Shown piece by piece: positions 1-10,836 of a DNA stretch of 64,000 nt (positions are counted from its first letter, which is position 1; the number at the start of each line of letters is the position of its first letter). The notes beneath the pieces are model-generated. The model was not told the DNA's origin, searched no databases, and saw only the letters and a list, made by a program, of their open reading frames with translations. Made by a program: the position numbers and the translations under genes. Where the stretch lies: the NCBI GenBank assembly GCA_032622095.1, contig CP136068.1:118471509-118535508 (forward strand). Direction: 5' to 3'. Source of the stretch: Siphonodentalium dalli (Eukaryota; Mollusca; Scaphopoda; Gadilida; Siphonodentaliidae).

Positions 1-740
1 GAGCTTTGTGACAAAGAGTTGATTTCATGGTTGGTTTCGGGCTCGCATACAATCATTTTCCCAATTACACTGCCTCGCCGTAGGCGAAACGTTTTATTAG
101 TGTTATTGATGAGTAATACTGGGACCTTATTCCTCTTGCCCACTCCCGAAATGGAGCTGCCAATTTCCAGACCGGGTTCTGATGCTAGGTAACCTTTCTC
201 GATTTGGGCGACCTCTACTAATGTCGACTTGTGAAGAGAAGCTAATTTTTTTGATTTTCCCATACATAAAGTCGATGTTTGGGGCTTTAAACTAACTTTG
301 CTGGTTAATTTCAGAAGAGAAGCGATATGCGAATCTGCTTCCAAGGGGACGTACACGTCACTGACCTTGAGACATCCCAGATCATAATACAGTCTGACCC
401 CCCGAGAGGTCAACCAATCTCTCCCCAAGATCATATTCCGGGTCATATCATTCACTACATAACATTTATGAGTTAATTTTATTTTCGCCATTCTGAAAGT
501 CAGTTCAATGCTACCAAGTACACCCAGAGATTTCCCATTCACGGAGCTAAGGTTAATGTGTTCCCTAGTTAGTTTCGGCCGAAACTGTAATGCGTCATAG
601 ACGCGTTTGTGAATCAACGACACTTCCGCGCTACTATCCACTAATGAGCGTTATTTATTTTTACCTATTTTAACTAAACATGAGCTGGGGTTCCCCACAA
701 TATCGATACTAAATTTCCTCTCATATGTGGCCTCAATGAG
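1..740 (-). pseudogene. retropepsin and pol N-terminal region of Gypsy-like element
   Basis: This frame has no usable start of its own and is presumably read by frameshifting from gag. The active-site motif VDSSAEVSLI sits at about 612-641 (the D-S/T-G-A type, here DSSA), and the second protease signature ILGRDWL at about 411-431. Both spacing and order fit a retropepsin of 100-120 residues. A TAA at 651-653 lies four codons before the active site and would prevent expression. Downstream the frame stays open to position 1, in the linker between protease and reverse transcriptase. Confidence 0.78.
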
Positions 741-1818
741 AGGATTCCCTAGTTTTTGCGTATGTGGGCGGGGTCATTAGCTGCGGTGGTTTGTTTAGTG
801 TCGGATATTTCCGGCTGTGATGCGGTGCATTATGGGATGGGTCACGTGATCGATTGGGTTGATTTCGGCGGATTTCTCTAGGTGGCGTTACTGGCGCGTT
901 CCATTGCCTTTGCTTTGAGTCTCCGGATTTAGAGGAGCAATTTCTAGCCAAGTGATTACCTTCACAAACCCAGCAAGATATGTGACTTCGGTTTCCTGTC
1001 TTAAAGGGACAGTCACGGGCAAAATGATCACCTTGGCACGTCCAACATTAGACTGTTCTTTGGGGTTTGGTTACTTCTTCCACGTGTACTTGTCGCGGGC
1101 GCGATCGATGTTCTCGGGTCATGTGGTTATCGCGCGCACATACTTCGCAGGCTGTTCTCGTTCGTTTGTTTCTGAAATGATCGATTTCCATCGGTTCCGG
1201 TTCATTTTCGTTGTAATTTTCCCGCCCTGTTCGTAGGTTGAATACACGTCGGATCCCCATTTCCCGCATGGCGATTTCGGCCGCCAATTTTAGTGTCCTC
1301 GGGGCGACTCTAATCAATTTCATTTTCAAGCTGTCGCTTCTTAAATCGTCGATATAAAACCCTACGAGTTGGCCTTCAACCGTGTTGATCCCACCGGGTT
1401 GATCTCTGGAAGCGACCGTTGCTATATCCAAAATTCGTTCGGCGAACACATGTAAATTCTCGTTGTGTTTTTGCTTAATTTTTCTTAGCATCGAAAAGGC
1501 GAAATGATTATCATTTATCTTGGCAAATCAGACTAGATAATTCAGTTTTCGTTTCTTGCCACGTGGCGTTAGGATTTGTGGCCAAATATCTTTGCAGGAA
1601 ATCCGAAACAGGGCCGTGTACTTTGAAAGCCATATAAGGTTTCTTCGTTTCGTTAATATTACGCATTTTTCTATTGACTTGACCCACCCGTGGTATTTCG
1701 TGGGGTCGCCGTCAAATGACGTCACTACCTGTGTCACCGTAGCCATGGCCATTGCATAAATTTGAGAATTGATAGACTCTGTTAATGGGACGAGAACACC
1801 AGCAGATTGTGTAGCCAT
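733..1818 (-). pseudogene. gag of Gypsy-like element, with tandem zinc knuckles
   Basis: Capsid/nucleocapsid polyprotein relic. The likely start is the ATG at 1816-1818 (MATQSAG). Residues such as VSDFLQRYLATNP and HFAFSMLRK resemble gag capsid regions, but the first lies in a shifted frame (about 1530-1670), so there appear to be two compensating frameshifts. In-frame stops are TGA at 1528-1530 and TAA at 1048-1050. Directly after the second stop come two CCHC knuckles: CWTCQGDHFARDC (1009-1047) and CWVCEGNHLARNC (937-975). A third, upstream finger-like motif, CEVCARDNHMTREH, ends in His instead of Cys. The frame ends at 733 and overlaps the protease frame by a +1 shift, as is usual between gag and pol. 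Confidence 0.8.
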
Positions 1819-3306
1819 TATGATAATAAACAATTAGACTCACGTTTTGCGAATTTTCCAACACTGTTTCTGTTCACACTGTTCCTCTTCCGGTTTCACG
1901 TTGTGTCTGCGATTAACGTTCAGATCCTGGCTCGAAGTCACAAGTTAAGATTATATGTGCCAATACGGGTACATATAACTCTTAAGACGATCAAAACGGT
2001 TTGATTATTTAATTACAACACAGTTAATAGCATTCAATCGTCGGCATCTGGTTTCTTCCTAGTTGTGTTTGTCTTCCTGTCGTCTGCTCGGGTTAGGGTC
2101 TTCTTGCGTCCTCATAAGTTGGGCGTGTCTTCTTCGTGGTCGAGTTCCGGTTGAGTTCGTTGGCCTGTCGTCTGCGTGGTTACCCTCGGTGGTGTTCCTC
2201 GTCCTGTCGTCTGCTCTTATTCTCCGCCGGCGCATCAGTGGGGTGTTGTAAGAAATACAAGATCATAATGTTTTACCTTGCATTCCTATCCATGCTTCTG
2301 GCTAGAGGTCCTAGCTGTCTTCTTGGCGTCCGAGAAGTCTTGGTCACTGCTGGGTAGTCGGTTAGAACTGTATCGTGTCTCGGTTTGCCCGTATCTAAAT
2401 ACAACGAAGGGATTATGCTGGCTCGATGCGCATTTCACGGTTCATCAACAGGGGCGTTCCTGGGTTAATCGATCGGCGTCGTTTTCCTATGCGTTCCTTT
2501 GACTGCTCTTCTCGTCCAGCGCGCTGCATTAGGTTTCATTAGTCTTCTCTAGCAAGGTATCTGGTCTCGCTAATTCCGAAATTTCTCTGTTTACTCCCCA
2601 ATTCTTTTTCTCTATATGTATCCCGCTATAGGTATGTATACGTGCCCACTAATCTGCTTTTGGTGTCCAGTATTTCGCAATCTTGATTTAGTCATAAGAG
2701 GTGCGGATATGTGTGGTAAATCGAGCAGCCCCCGCGAACTAGAGATTGTCTGTGTTCTCGGGTTGAGGGTAATGTCCTTTGGGTTTTCTTGGTACACGCG
2801 CTGCAGTCGCGGCAATGGAACTGCGCGGTATTAAACCGACCCTAACCGGGAAGCAATTTAATTTTCTTTCGGATTATTTGCGAGTGGATGAATGGTGCTT
2901 GTTTATATGATATTTCGTTCTTCTACATTCAAAGCGGATGAGGTTTGATGTTTTGAATTCGTTTGGATGTTAGATATATCTCTTAATTATCAGAAAATAT
3001 CATGTGAAGTGACGGGACTACGGATGGACCCAGCATCATCTGATGGAAGAATGACAAAATTATCAGGATAACGTTTTGTCACAGACATTGTCACAGACAA
3101 AGCATACATGTGGAACTGCGAAATGCAGTACGGCTATTAGATGATAGTCAATACGGAGATTAGGAGACGGGCACAATGACACTCGGTTTACAAAACTTAT
3201 ATGGCACATGTCGTGAAATGGATTCGTTCATCTGCAGAGATCACGTCATTCACGATGACATTTCGCCTTTGATCATTAGACCGAGAATAAACTAGACCTG
3301 TATAAT
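1819..3306. other. retroelement leader, possible LTR, then unassigned sequence
   Basis: No coding region seen. The 12-mer CCTGTCGTCTGC occurs three times (2076-2087, 2164-2175, 2203-2214). A GC-richer block at about 2040-2850 is where the LTR of the minus-strand element would be expected. I could not find a matched pair of LTR ends or a convincing primer-binding site. Confidence 0.35.
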
Positions 3307-3462
3307 CAGGTCTGGTGAACCACCAATCGATCTATAATAGCTCGATCGGGCTCGATCTGGGACAAGGGAAGTCACTCTATATTGTTGATCAATCAATCTA
3401 TTTTAGACTGTTTGGTTAAACTTTGGGATGTTATAGATCAATCGGTGGTTCACCCTGACCTG
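3307..3462. mobile_element. palindromic MITE, 156 bp
   Basis: The left end CAGGTCTGGTGAACCACC and the reverse complement of the right end (CAGGTCAGGGTGAACCACC) match over about 38 bp, including GATCTATAA further in. The centre is unrelated AT-rich sequence. I saw no clear target-site duplication. Confidence 0.6.
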
Positions 3463-4794
3463 TTAATGACCAAATCGACATTAACTGATTTTAACTGTGA
3501 TTGTTTGTTTTATTAAAATTATTTTGTAAAAATCATGCATTTATGTTATCAATTACTAATAACAGGCAGTAGTCACTTACAATGTATATACTAGTACATG
3601 TGGTACTCAACAACAAGTCTGACACAACTTGAATTCAATTATTTGAATTACTGATACTGGTATAACCCTATATACATGTATGTTTATATCCAGTCTGGAG
3701 TAAACTACATACCCACATATAAAAATAGTGGGTCTGACGACCTTTCGTTCAGTTTTCATTTCCCAAACCCGGGATTCCTTGTAATTACCGCCAATCAAAA
3801 CTTAGCTCCAAGAAATGTGTGCCCCAATAAAAAACTAGTAACATGTCAGGTGCTTTCGGTGTGGAAATTCCGAAGGTGTGGCTAAATGTTGTTAAAATAG
3901 TATCCATGACGTCATGTTATACCAGAAGAGAAATTCACAAATCGACAAATAAAGTAGATTGTTGACGAGCGGTCGAAAGTTTAAAATCAAGAATCACCGG
4001 AATTTGGATTGCAGGCAACTGTAATTATGGTACAACTGGCCAATCGTTGGAGCTAATAATACGGCTGTGTAAGGTCGGGAGGGTTTCGGTGGGGTTGGTG
4101 GTAGAATTGTGTTGCTCTTCGCTCGTTTTGGCTGCGGTGGTACTACTGCCGGTACTGGGGAACTGATAGATAGTTTTGTTATGTCATTTAACTTTTTTTT
4201 TTAGTTCTGGAGTTGTTTTAGCAAATAGTCCCGACATTCATGTATTTTTGATTCGTGGCCGTTGATTTGTGTTATTTGTTGACAACATGGTCGACAAATC
4301 GCCTGGCCAATCTAAAAAATAATTCGTTCTGAGTCCAAGAGATCCACATAAATTGACATTTTTTTTATAATTTCAAGAAGATCTGTCTTAGTTATTGTAC
4401 ATATTATTTTGGATCCCGGAAGTTAGCTGTTTCCCTTTATTGTCAGTAAAACAACCGCCGAACGAAAAGTCACAAACCCTGCAACTATTAATTCCGATTC
4501 TTAGAATCGGCTTCACAGGGTTGAAGCGGCCATGACGGCACTGGCACGTGACCATGTTTACGCCTGTCAATCACAACTAATTTCAGATTTATATTTAGTG
4601 CCGTGTGACGTAATTTGGGGGAAGCCCACTACAGTTCAGAAATGAAAAGTTGGTGGGAATGCAATAGACTCAGTATCAGTATGAATCTGAGTGTATGTTT
4701 ACATAGACTGGTTTATATCATGCCATGAAACTCTACTATGGCTAATGGCCGCAGAGATCATATTCCGATAATACAAAAACCTTGAAAGATCGAG
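3463..4794. other. no gene recognised
   Basis: AT-rich non-coding sequence with only short chance ORFs. No repeat or RNA gene was recognised. Confidence 0.5.
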
Positions 4795-4970
4795 TTGGGA
4801 CCTTCACCAACAGTGAGGTATATTATTAAGGAACACATCATAACTAAGAAATATATTACCGCTTTGTTTTTTGGAATTTATAAGATTCCCTGTCAAAACT
4901 TCAAAAAGTTCCGAGGTTTTGTGCTGATGGAAGCCAGAGTAGAGATTCATGACATGCTCTATGTTCAACT
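4795..4970 (+). repeat. dispersed repeat, copy related to 44.46-44.51 and 45.45-45.62 kb
   Basis: Shares CCCTGTCAAAACTTCAAAAA and the flanking GTTCC.AGGTTTT...TGATGG...AGAGTAGAG.TTCATGACATG with 45455-45625. The GGACCTTCAC.AAC.GTGA..TA.ATTATTAAGGA part matches 44470-44512. This is a mid-copy interspersed family without visible coding capacity. Confidence 0.6.
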
Positions 4971-5432
4971 GTCAATATCATGGAGCCTGGAGCTGTGAAA
5001 ATATCTGATGATGTTAATGTACATAAATGCTCTCATCTCAATTTTAACTGATCTACTTGTAGTTAGAATAAACCATCTTGACAACTAATTGTTAATATCA
5101 TTCAGAAAGGTATACGTCTGTTATTATGAAACTAGTCTCCCGCAATAAGCTGTAGAATTTGTGTTAATATCTGAATCTGAGGCCTTCGCATTTGCTCTGT
5201 TAGTTTAGTGTGACTGCATAATAAGAATCGAGATGATTCCATGAAGTTTTTCGCAAGAACAAACAAAAAACAAAGAAAACCTGGAGTTTACATATATACC
5301 GGTGTATGGTAGTCAGATTAACCAAAATAGTTTAATATCACTTTGATAGTTGAATTCGCGAAGAGCCAGACTTGATTAACGCCCTACACGTATTACCACT
5401 TTAGAGGGCGTTCTCTAGTAGATTAACTGTAC

Positions 5433-6427
5433 TTTACCCACAGTAAGGTTCCATAATATTGAGGCGAAGTTGACAGGAAGTGAACGGTGGGCGTTAATGA
5501 ACCTTTGTTTTTGTTAACCTTTTGGAGAGTATATGTAACGTCATATACATGACGTCATGAGTAAATTTAACGCCAACGTCATGGCAATAATTATTAAAAA
5601 GTTCGGGTCAAAAGTGTCCAATAATTCGTTTTAATTTATGTGCATTTTTTGTTAACGTGTGTTATCATAATCGATTGCACTTATATATCCGGGACATTAT
5701 ATTAATCAAAATAAGTCCTATACAATCATTTGTAAATCATATGATTTATTGAAGTTATGTCTACATAAAATAACACTTCATGAAACGACATATATGTCGT
5801 TCTACTCCTCAACCGATAGACGACATATATGTCATTCTACTCGCCAAAGGGTTAACACCTGTGCAGGCACCAGCTTCCATTTAAGTCACTGATCACGTGA
5901 TCAACTGACAAGATCCTAAATACACAAACGACAGTCTAAAAGTAAAAAACGCCAAAAAAAAAAGCCTCATGGAGTGGTAATATTAATAGTATAACATGAT
6001 TTTGTCGAGAGTCATGGTCTATTAATGGCCCTCCAGCCATCGGAGCCTATTAGCGGCCTGAAACGATAATAAGTTATACATGTTCGGCTGTTAATATACC
6101 AATAACATGATTTTTGATGGTTTTATGGTTTATTAATGGCCCGACAGGAATGATTAACAGTCCGAGGGCCTATTAGAAACCCGAGATGAAGACGAGGGCC
6201 GCTAATAGGTCCGATGGCTGTTAATAATTCCTGGAGGGCCGTAATTAAACCAAGACGCCGGACAAAATCATGTTATTACTATTATTACCACTCCGTCCTC
6301 ATGTGATTACATTACGTGATCAGTGATTTAACCGGAAGCGTTAATGAAAACAAAGCTTCATTAATTCTCCCCATCCGCTTCCAGTCAACTTCGCCTCAAA
6401 ATTATGGAATCTTATCGTGCGGGTAAA
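5433..6427. mobile_element. large fold-back element with long inverted arms
   Basis: The left sequence 5433-5513, reading GGTTCCATAATATTGAGGCG, is the reverse complement of about 6345-6427. The left arm resumes at 5870-6006 (TCACTGATCACGTGATCA, then GGAGTGGTAATATTAATAGT) and matches 6263-6342. The palindrome continues inwards through GGCCCTCCAGCCATCGGA.CCTATTAGCGGCC (about 6030-6060) and its complement (about 6195-6235). The left arm alone is interrupted, exactly where the piggyBac-type MITE sits. Confidence 0.7.
5518..5851. mobile_element. piggyBac-type MITE, 334 bp, TTAA target duplication
   Basis: TTAA at 5514-5517 and 5852-5855 flanks ends reading CCTTTTGGAGAGTA and, reverse-complemented, CCCTTTGGCGAGTA. 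The TTAA duplication and the CCCTTTG-like terminus are the piggyBac signature. Subterminal ACGTCATATACATGACGTCAT and GACATATATGTC palindromes follow. There is no transposase. It lies inside the left arm of the fold-back element, so it is the younger insertion. Confidence 0.75.
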
Positions 6428-6592
6428 TGGCGCTTTCCACAGAGACCACACCCACATCGGTTGTACCACCCACTGGTAATGAGACTTTACTCATATAAAT
6501 ATTGTCTGTTACGTGAGATTACATGAGATCGACTTCTGAAGTGAACACATCAGCACTTGCACTGGCTGAAACAGACTCATGTATATGATTTG

Positions 6593-6860
6593 TGCAAATT
6601 TTTGATCTTTTAAACATTTAAAAAAAAAATTATTTAAATGAAATTTATTTTTAGATTGAATTCTGATCTGCTGTTGAACAAAAACTTAATCTTTTTTTTT
6701 TAATTTAATTATTTTTAAATTATATTTTTTATTAATTTTTTCTCTAAGTTTTTAATTTTCTATTTAGATTTTTAGATTGAAATTCTAATTTTATTTTAAA
6801 TTGAATTTAAAAAAATGTTTAATTTAGCAAATTTAATTTTTGAGACAGTGCAAATTTTTT
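6593..6860. other. AT-only low-complexity tract
   Basis: Runs of A and T with TTTTTAAT/TTTAAATT words. It lies next to the tail side of the minus-strand SINE. Confidence 0.7.
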
Positions 6861-6870
6861 TTTTGGGGGG

Positions 6871-6963
6871 ATTGGGTGGGATTCGAACCCCGGCCCATGA
6901 CGGCGAGCGCGCATTGCGACTCAAAGTCCGACGTCAATACCACACGGCCACCGAAACGACCCC
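6871..6963 (-). mobile_element. tRNA-derived SINE head
   Basis: On the minus strand there is an A box, GTGGCCGTGTGGT (6939-6951), and a B box, GGTTCGAATCC (6879-6889), about 50 bp apart, in a Ser/Leu-tRNA-like context with long sequence between anticodon arm and T arm. A poly-T/A tract flanks it at 6854-6864. A second, partial copy lies at 7179-7240, which argues for a SINE and against a single functional tRNA gene. Confidence 0.65.
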
Positions 6964-7178
6964 TAAAAAAATGAAGCACGAATGGCTGCTGTATTCTGAC
7001 GTCGCTATATGCACATTTTAAGGTCTCTATAGTATATATATAGGAAATATAGCACAGTAGCAATGTTATATTGTATGCCTCCAAAACATGCCGAGCATTG
7101 CTCTTTGAATATGCTTGGGACTATACAATGCACCAGGTGCCTATTTTTAGAAGCAAATTAAAAAAAAAGTTTGGAGGG

Positions 7179-7240
7179 GATTGGGTGGGATTCGAACCCC
7201 GGCCCATGATGGCGAGCGCGCCTTGCGACTCAAAGTTCGA
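7179..7240 (-). mobile_element. SINE fragment (B-box half)
   Basis: Near-identical to 6871-6932, from TTGGGTGGGATTCGAACCCC to GCGACTCAAAGT. It stops before the A box and is followed by poly-T/poly-A junk. Confidence 0.65.
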
Positions 7241-7375
7241 GCTTCCTTTTTTTAAGGGTTGCTTCTAAAAAAAAAAAACTCCAACACTGGCAACAGGCAA
7301 CAGGCTGTGTTCAATGGCAACCAAAGGCCTTCTGAACAGTGAGTGATAAATAATTAAAATACATTTATATTATTT

Positions 7376-7435
7376 ATTAATATCTGCCTATGAGTGAACA
7401 TTCAGACGACCATGATACAATCGTAAGTGGAGGAA
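7376..7435. repeat. short block, inverted copy at about 23945-24010
   Basis: GAACATTCAGACGACCATGA and CAATCGTAAGTGGA recur reverse-complemented near 23950-23995. In both places the block lies close to the 254-bp dispersed repeat (7465-7718 and 23035-23288), so the two may belong to one element family. Confidence 0.5.
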
Positions 7436-7464
7436 TCGGGGCCCGATGAGATCGTGGATAGATC

Positions 7465-7718
7465 TATAACATGATTATGGTTAATTAGTTTACAATGTCT
7501 AGTGGAAATTACATATAGATGTGGTCTCGAATATGTACAGATGTTGTCAGTTTGAAAGGTAGTGTAGGAATGAACGAATCCCATCGTGACGTCGTCTTCG
7601 GGGAAAGTCGGGGTCACGTGATCGGTTTCTGAGCGCGGTGAACACACCTTCGTTGGTTTCCAGATGACCTCGGCAGAAGTGAAGCCTTGGTAGCGAACAA
7701 TAGGCCAACACCGCTACA
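7465..7718. repeat. 254-bp dispersed repeat, copy 1
   Basis: Begins TATAACATGATTATGGTTAA and ends AGGCCAACACCGCTACA. It matches 23035-23288 at the same length with roughly one difference per ten bases. It lies on the 3' side of the minus-strand TatD relic. Confidence 0.75.
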
Positions 7719-7861
7719 TTCCTCCTCACTTTGAAGAATTGGTCCCAATACTGCTGGGATGAGCAGGGATTTCTGGGACTTGCCGAAAAAGAAATATCAG
7801 ATAGGCCGCGTCGTCTTGTCCTAGTAAATGGCAATATTTCATGAAGGGAGGAGTTACTCTT

Positions 7862-8048
7862 GACGCTCTGTAGTTGAAATGAGTTCATCCAGACGTCCCG
7901 TGGAAGAATGAGTTACTCCGGACGCTCCCTAGAAGAAATGAGTTCATCCAGACGCTCCGTGGAAGAATGAGTCACACCGGACGCTCCGTAGAAGAATGAG
8001 TTAATCCGGACGCTTCGTAGAAGAATGAGTTAGTCCGGATGCTCCGTA
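7862..8048. repeat. 29-30-bp tandem repeat, 6.4 copies
   Basis: Unit close to GACGCTCCGTAGAAGAATGA plus GTTANTCCG. Full units are 29 or 30 bp, the latter carrying an extra A in GAAATGAG. A 14-base inverted match, GGAGCGTCCGGATT, lies at about 12597. Confidence 0.75.
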
Positions 8049-8430
8049 TTATCCGTGTCAGCCCATGGGGCGTAGATATATCGTGGTTCTTCTGAACATT
8101 TTTGAAATGGAAGATGATTAGATGAGTCGGAAACGGATCAGCCGATATGGATTAGTCAGGTAGGACCCATCATCTTCTCCGAAGTCCTTATTTAAGATAA
8201 TGAAGAGACTTGTTGACTGCGGGGCGAGCCAAAATAAAGATGTCAAATCGGACGCGTCGACTTGTCTCCACAGCCAGTAGTGATACAACGAGTAATATAC
8301 ATATATACAACATGATGCTCTCAGAGGATGTCACCTATCTTGAATCTTTGGGCAAACGCCGACCGTCGTCATCAGGGCCAAGATCCTTCCAATTGGACTA
8401 CAGTGCCTTTGCATATCCTTTGGGATGTGC

Positions 8431-8695
8431 GAATTACAGTGGCAAAGACGATATCGGTAATCCATACATCAGACCCATGAGTCTTCATCGAGGTACCTTT
8501 CTCGTATTAGTCATGATTCGGACGGATTACGGTGGCAAAGACGATATAGGGAACCAATACATCAGACTAGGGAGTCTTCATTGAGGTTATTTCCTCGTAT
8601 AAATCTTGGTTCGGACGGAATACAATAGGGAACCAATACATCAGACTATGGAGTCTTCATTAAGGTTCTTTCCTTGTATCAATCTTGGTTCGGAT
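8431..8695. repeat. about 90-bp tandem repeat, three copies
   Basis: Each copy carries GGCAAAGACGATAT (lost in the third), CCAATACATCAGAC, GGAGTCTTCAT and TTGGTTCGGA. The open frame across it follows the repeat, so I do not call a gene. Confidence 0.65.
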
Positions 8696-9429
8696 GACCC
8701 TCGTTACCCAAGATCTTCGTGGAGCAGCTTCCTATCTTGAGCACATTATTCATAGGTTTATGGAACGAGCGGCTCGCCTCCAGGCCGGCATCTGGTTTGG
8801 CAAGGCTGTCAGGGACAAGGAGGGTGAAGATTCCTTCTTGGCGGTGCTGACAAGCTCAATACAAAGGAGGACCAGCAGAACGAGTAACCCGCATCTACAA
8901 TAGTTCTTCGGACCAGACCAGACAAGACCCACAACAAACATATTTACAGAATCGCTGCTACCCAAAACGACAGAACTGAACTGACCACGAACAGAATAAG
9001 ATGCACTTTGGCCTACATGTTGAATTACTAATGATTGCAACTTTACCGTGCATTAATGTATAGAATAAACTATGTTAAAGAGAAGACAGATTCCTTTTAT
9101 TACTTTATGAACAATGTTCATCAAACAATGTCATCAAATTTGGTACAGTCACCTCGGAATTGTGTAGTGAACTTGCTGGGAATACATGGAAGAGTACTAA
9201 AATTTTTTACACTGGGTCCAGTGGCGTACCACCTGAATTGGTCAACAATCCAACCCATTCTCTTGACAATAAAACAAGAATGATGATTACTTCATTGGTA
9301 GCTGCTAGTTGATTCAATACAATATAATACCAAGAGTTCGCCTCTGCGGCTGTTGGTCCCGACTGATGGAGAGACAATTAAAGAAAGTTCCCCGGAACAG
9401 GTGTTCCATAAAACCGGCTAGTCTAGTAT
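8696..9429. other. no gene recognised
   Basis: Non-coding sequence downstream of the minus-strand TatD frame. No clear terminator or repeat was seen. Confidence 0.4.
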
Positions 9430-10149
9430 TCATGATAGTTGACTGCAAGACGTCCTGATTTCTGCCTCCCAAGGTTGGCCGAAGTAGGGTGAATCAGTTC
9501 CTAATAAAAGACGGGAAAAAGGTACGGCTTGCAATGACTTTTTTTTAGATTCGTTGAAGAATGTCACAGCAGCCGTAAAACCAAAGTAGCAGTGTGGAAT
9601 GGAGTTGCTCCAATGTTGGATTTCTTCAACCCCGGCGATGAATCAGTGGAGATGAATTAGCTGGTTAGGAGGACAGACATAAGAGACGGTATTGTGTCCT
9701 CGGGCATAGACATCTGCGGGAAAATTCGCAGGACGTCTTGAATGCAGAACTAGGAGTTTCTTATGTATTACTGCAGATTTGACGATATCCCGGAAGACAG
9801 AATCTTGCTGCTCCCAGTAGCTAGCTGCCATAGTCCGGTCCAATCCAATTTCGCAAATCGCTACTGTTCCGGGATGAGCAAACAATTACTCGAGACGTTT
9901 ATAGTATGATGAATAAAGACTAGCTTTCTTCGGATGGAGACCAACGGTTGTCTTGAACGGGGTATCAACACGGATGTCGACCGGGTAAGTAGACGGATCA
10001 CAGAAGATCATCACTCCGCCAATAAGGTTGATGGGAGTCGTCGGGAATGGCGAAGGTTTATATTCAAGCATGTCGTCTATGTCGAATCTTGAATAGCCTC
10101 GAAGACAATCATGCAAGCGATCTAGATGGAAGTGTGAGTCTACAGCCAT
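9430..10149 (-). pseudogene. TatD-type metal-dependent nuclease domain, two nonsense mutations
   Basis: A frame of about 239 codons, close to the usual 260 of TatD-family DNases (TIM-barrel hydrolases). All expected signatures are in order: DSHFHLDR at residues 4-11 (metal-binding HxH), VGLHPKKAS, CEIGLDRT (metal-binding Glu), LLVLHSR (His), a HLH...F..G segment where TatD has HCFxG, and LLLGTDSPYF near the end (final Asp). Stop at 9430-9432. Two in-frame stops interrupt it: TAA at 9886-9888 after YKRLE, and a TGA just after HLH at about 9643-9645, where the family normally has Cys. There are no frameshifts, so decay is recent. The same frame carries C2H2 fingers upstream. Family membership is seen; catalytic activity of an intact parent copy is inferred. 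Confidence 0.82.
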
Positions 10150-10263
10150 CCTAGGTAGCCCAGACGGGGAGGATTCTTCATAATGGAAGAATATGATGAA
10201 TATTCAAGCTTCGCTTCGGCTTCTAAATACCGTAGTTTGGGCTATCCGATCACCGCGGCGCCC

Positions 10264-10572
10264 TTAGATACCAGCGTACTTCCGGAAAAAGCTAGCACTA
10301 CTCTCCTCTATACTCATCAGGGGTAATAACTCTATCCCGTCCCGGTCCTTTGTGTTAAGATTTAGATGCAAGCGTTCGTGGTTAACCAACTCATCACTAT
10401 CCCGGTTGTTCCAGCCACACAGCCTACACCGGCGTGTTCCATCGGACGAGTCTTCATCCATATAATAAGAGGCAATATATGGATGCCATCGTTCGTGTTT
10501 CACCAATTCATCATTATCCCGGCATGTCCAACCGCATCACCTACACCAGTGGTGAACTCTGTCTTCATCTAA
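10264..10572 (-). pseudogene. tandem C2H2 zinc fingers upstream of, and in frame with, TatD
   Basis: Finger 2 is intact: CRLCGWNNRDSDELVNHERLH (CX2CX12HX3H, 10366-10428), quoted here as C-R-L-C, twelve residues, H-E-R-L-H. Finger 1 (10483-10545) has the same spacing and ends VKHERWH, but has a TGA between its first two cysteines. The fingers repeat with a 117-bp period, including DEDS(S)DG-type linkers, so one arose by duplication of the other. Stops at 10264-10266 and near 10200 separate them from the TatD start, in the same frame. They probably bound DNA or RNA and targeted the nuclease; that role is inferred. Confidence 0.65.
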
Positions 10573-10836
10573 GAAAAGTAAAAAACCCTTCGACCTTGGT
10601 AATCCTGTTTTATTTTGTTTTCCAATTCCCTATTCCCGCGACGTGTGAGTTATTGTATTGTATAGAGCAGGTCGGAGCCATCTTCAATAGTGATTGCACT
10701 GCCACATATCCTATACGACCGACGTCGTCACGGGTAACGCGCCAACATCAAACAAATGCTTTTATCGAGTACTCACGAGGGACCCCCGGCTATATTAACA
10801 TACCCGTCCGCATACACAGCTCCCACGTTCACATAG

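Larger units (their letters stand above)
1..1818 (-). mobile_element. Ty3/Gypsy-like LTR retrotransposon, 5' half, cut by window edge
   Basis: The minus strand reads gag, then a retroviral-type aspartic protease in another frame, then open sequence to the left edge. That order and the paired zinc knuckles fit a Ty3/Gypsy-type element. Reverse transcriptase and integrase would lie beyond position 1. Stops in gag and ahead of the protease show that the copy is dead. The 5' LTR should lie to the right of 1818, but I could not fix its ends. Confidence 0.8.

Noticed and set aside
2323-2340. TGGCGTCCGAGAAG as a retroviral primer-binding site
   Set aside because: It lies on the plus strand whereas the neighbouring retroelement is on the minus strand, and no LTR end adjoins it.
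6871-6963. Functional tRNA gene on the minus strand
   Set aside because: A and B boxes are present but the acceptor stem does not close well and a truncated copy lies 300 bp away; a SINE head explains both.
7862-8048. CRISPR-like look: 29-30-bp repeated units
   Set aside because: Units are contiguous with no unique spacers and the genome is eukaryotic; plain tandem repeat.
8210-8584. 124-codon plus-strand ORF
   Set aside because: Its second half only translates the roughly 90-bp tandem repeat; no domain and no conserved frame in the third unit.
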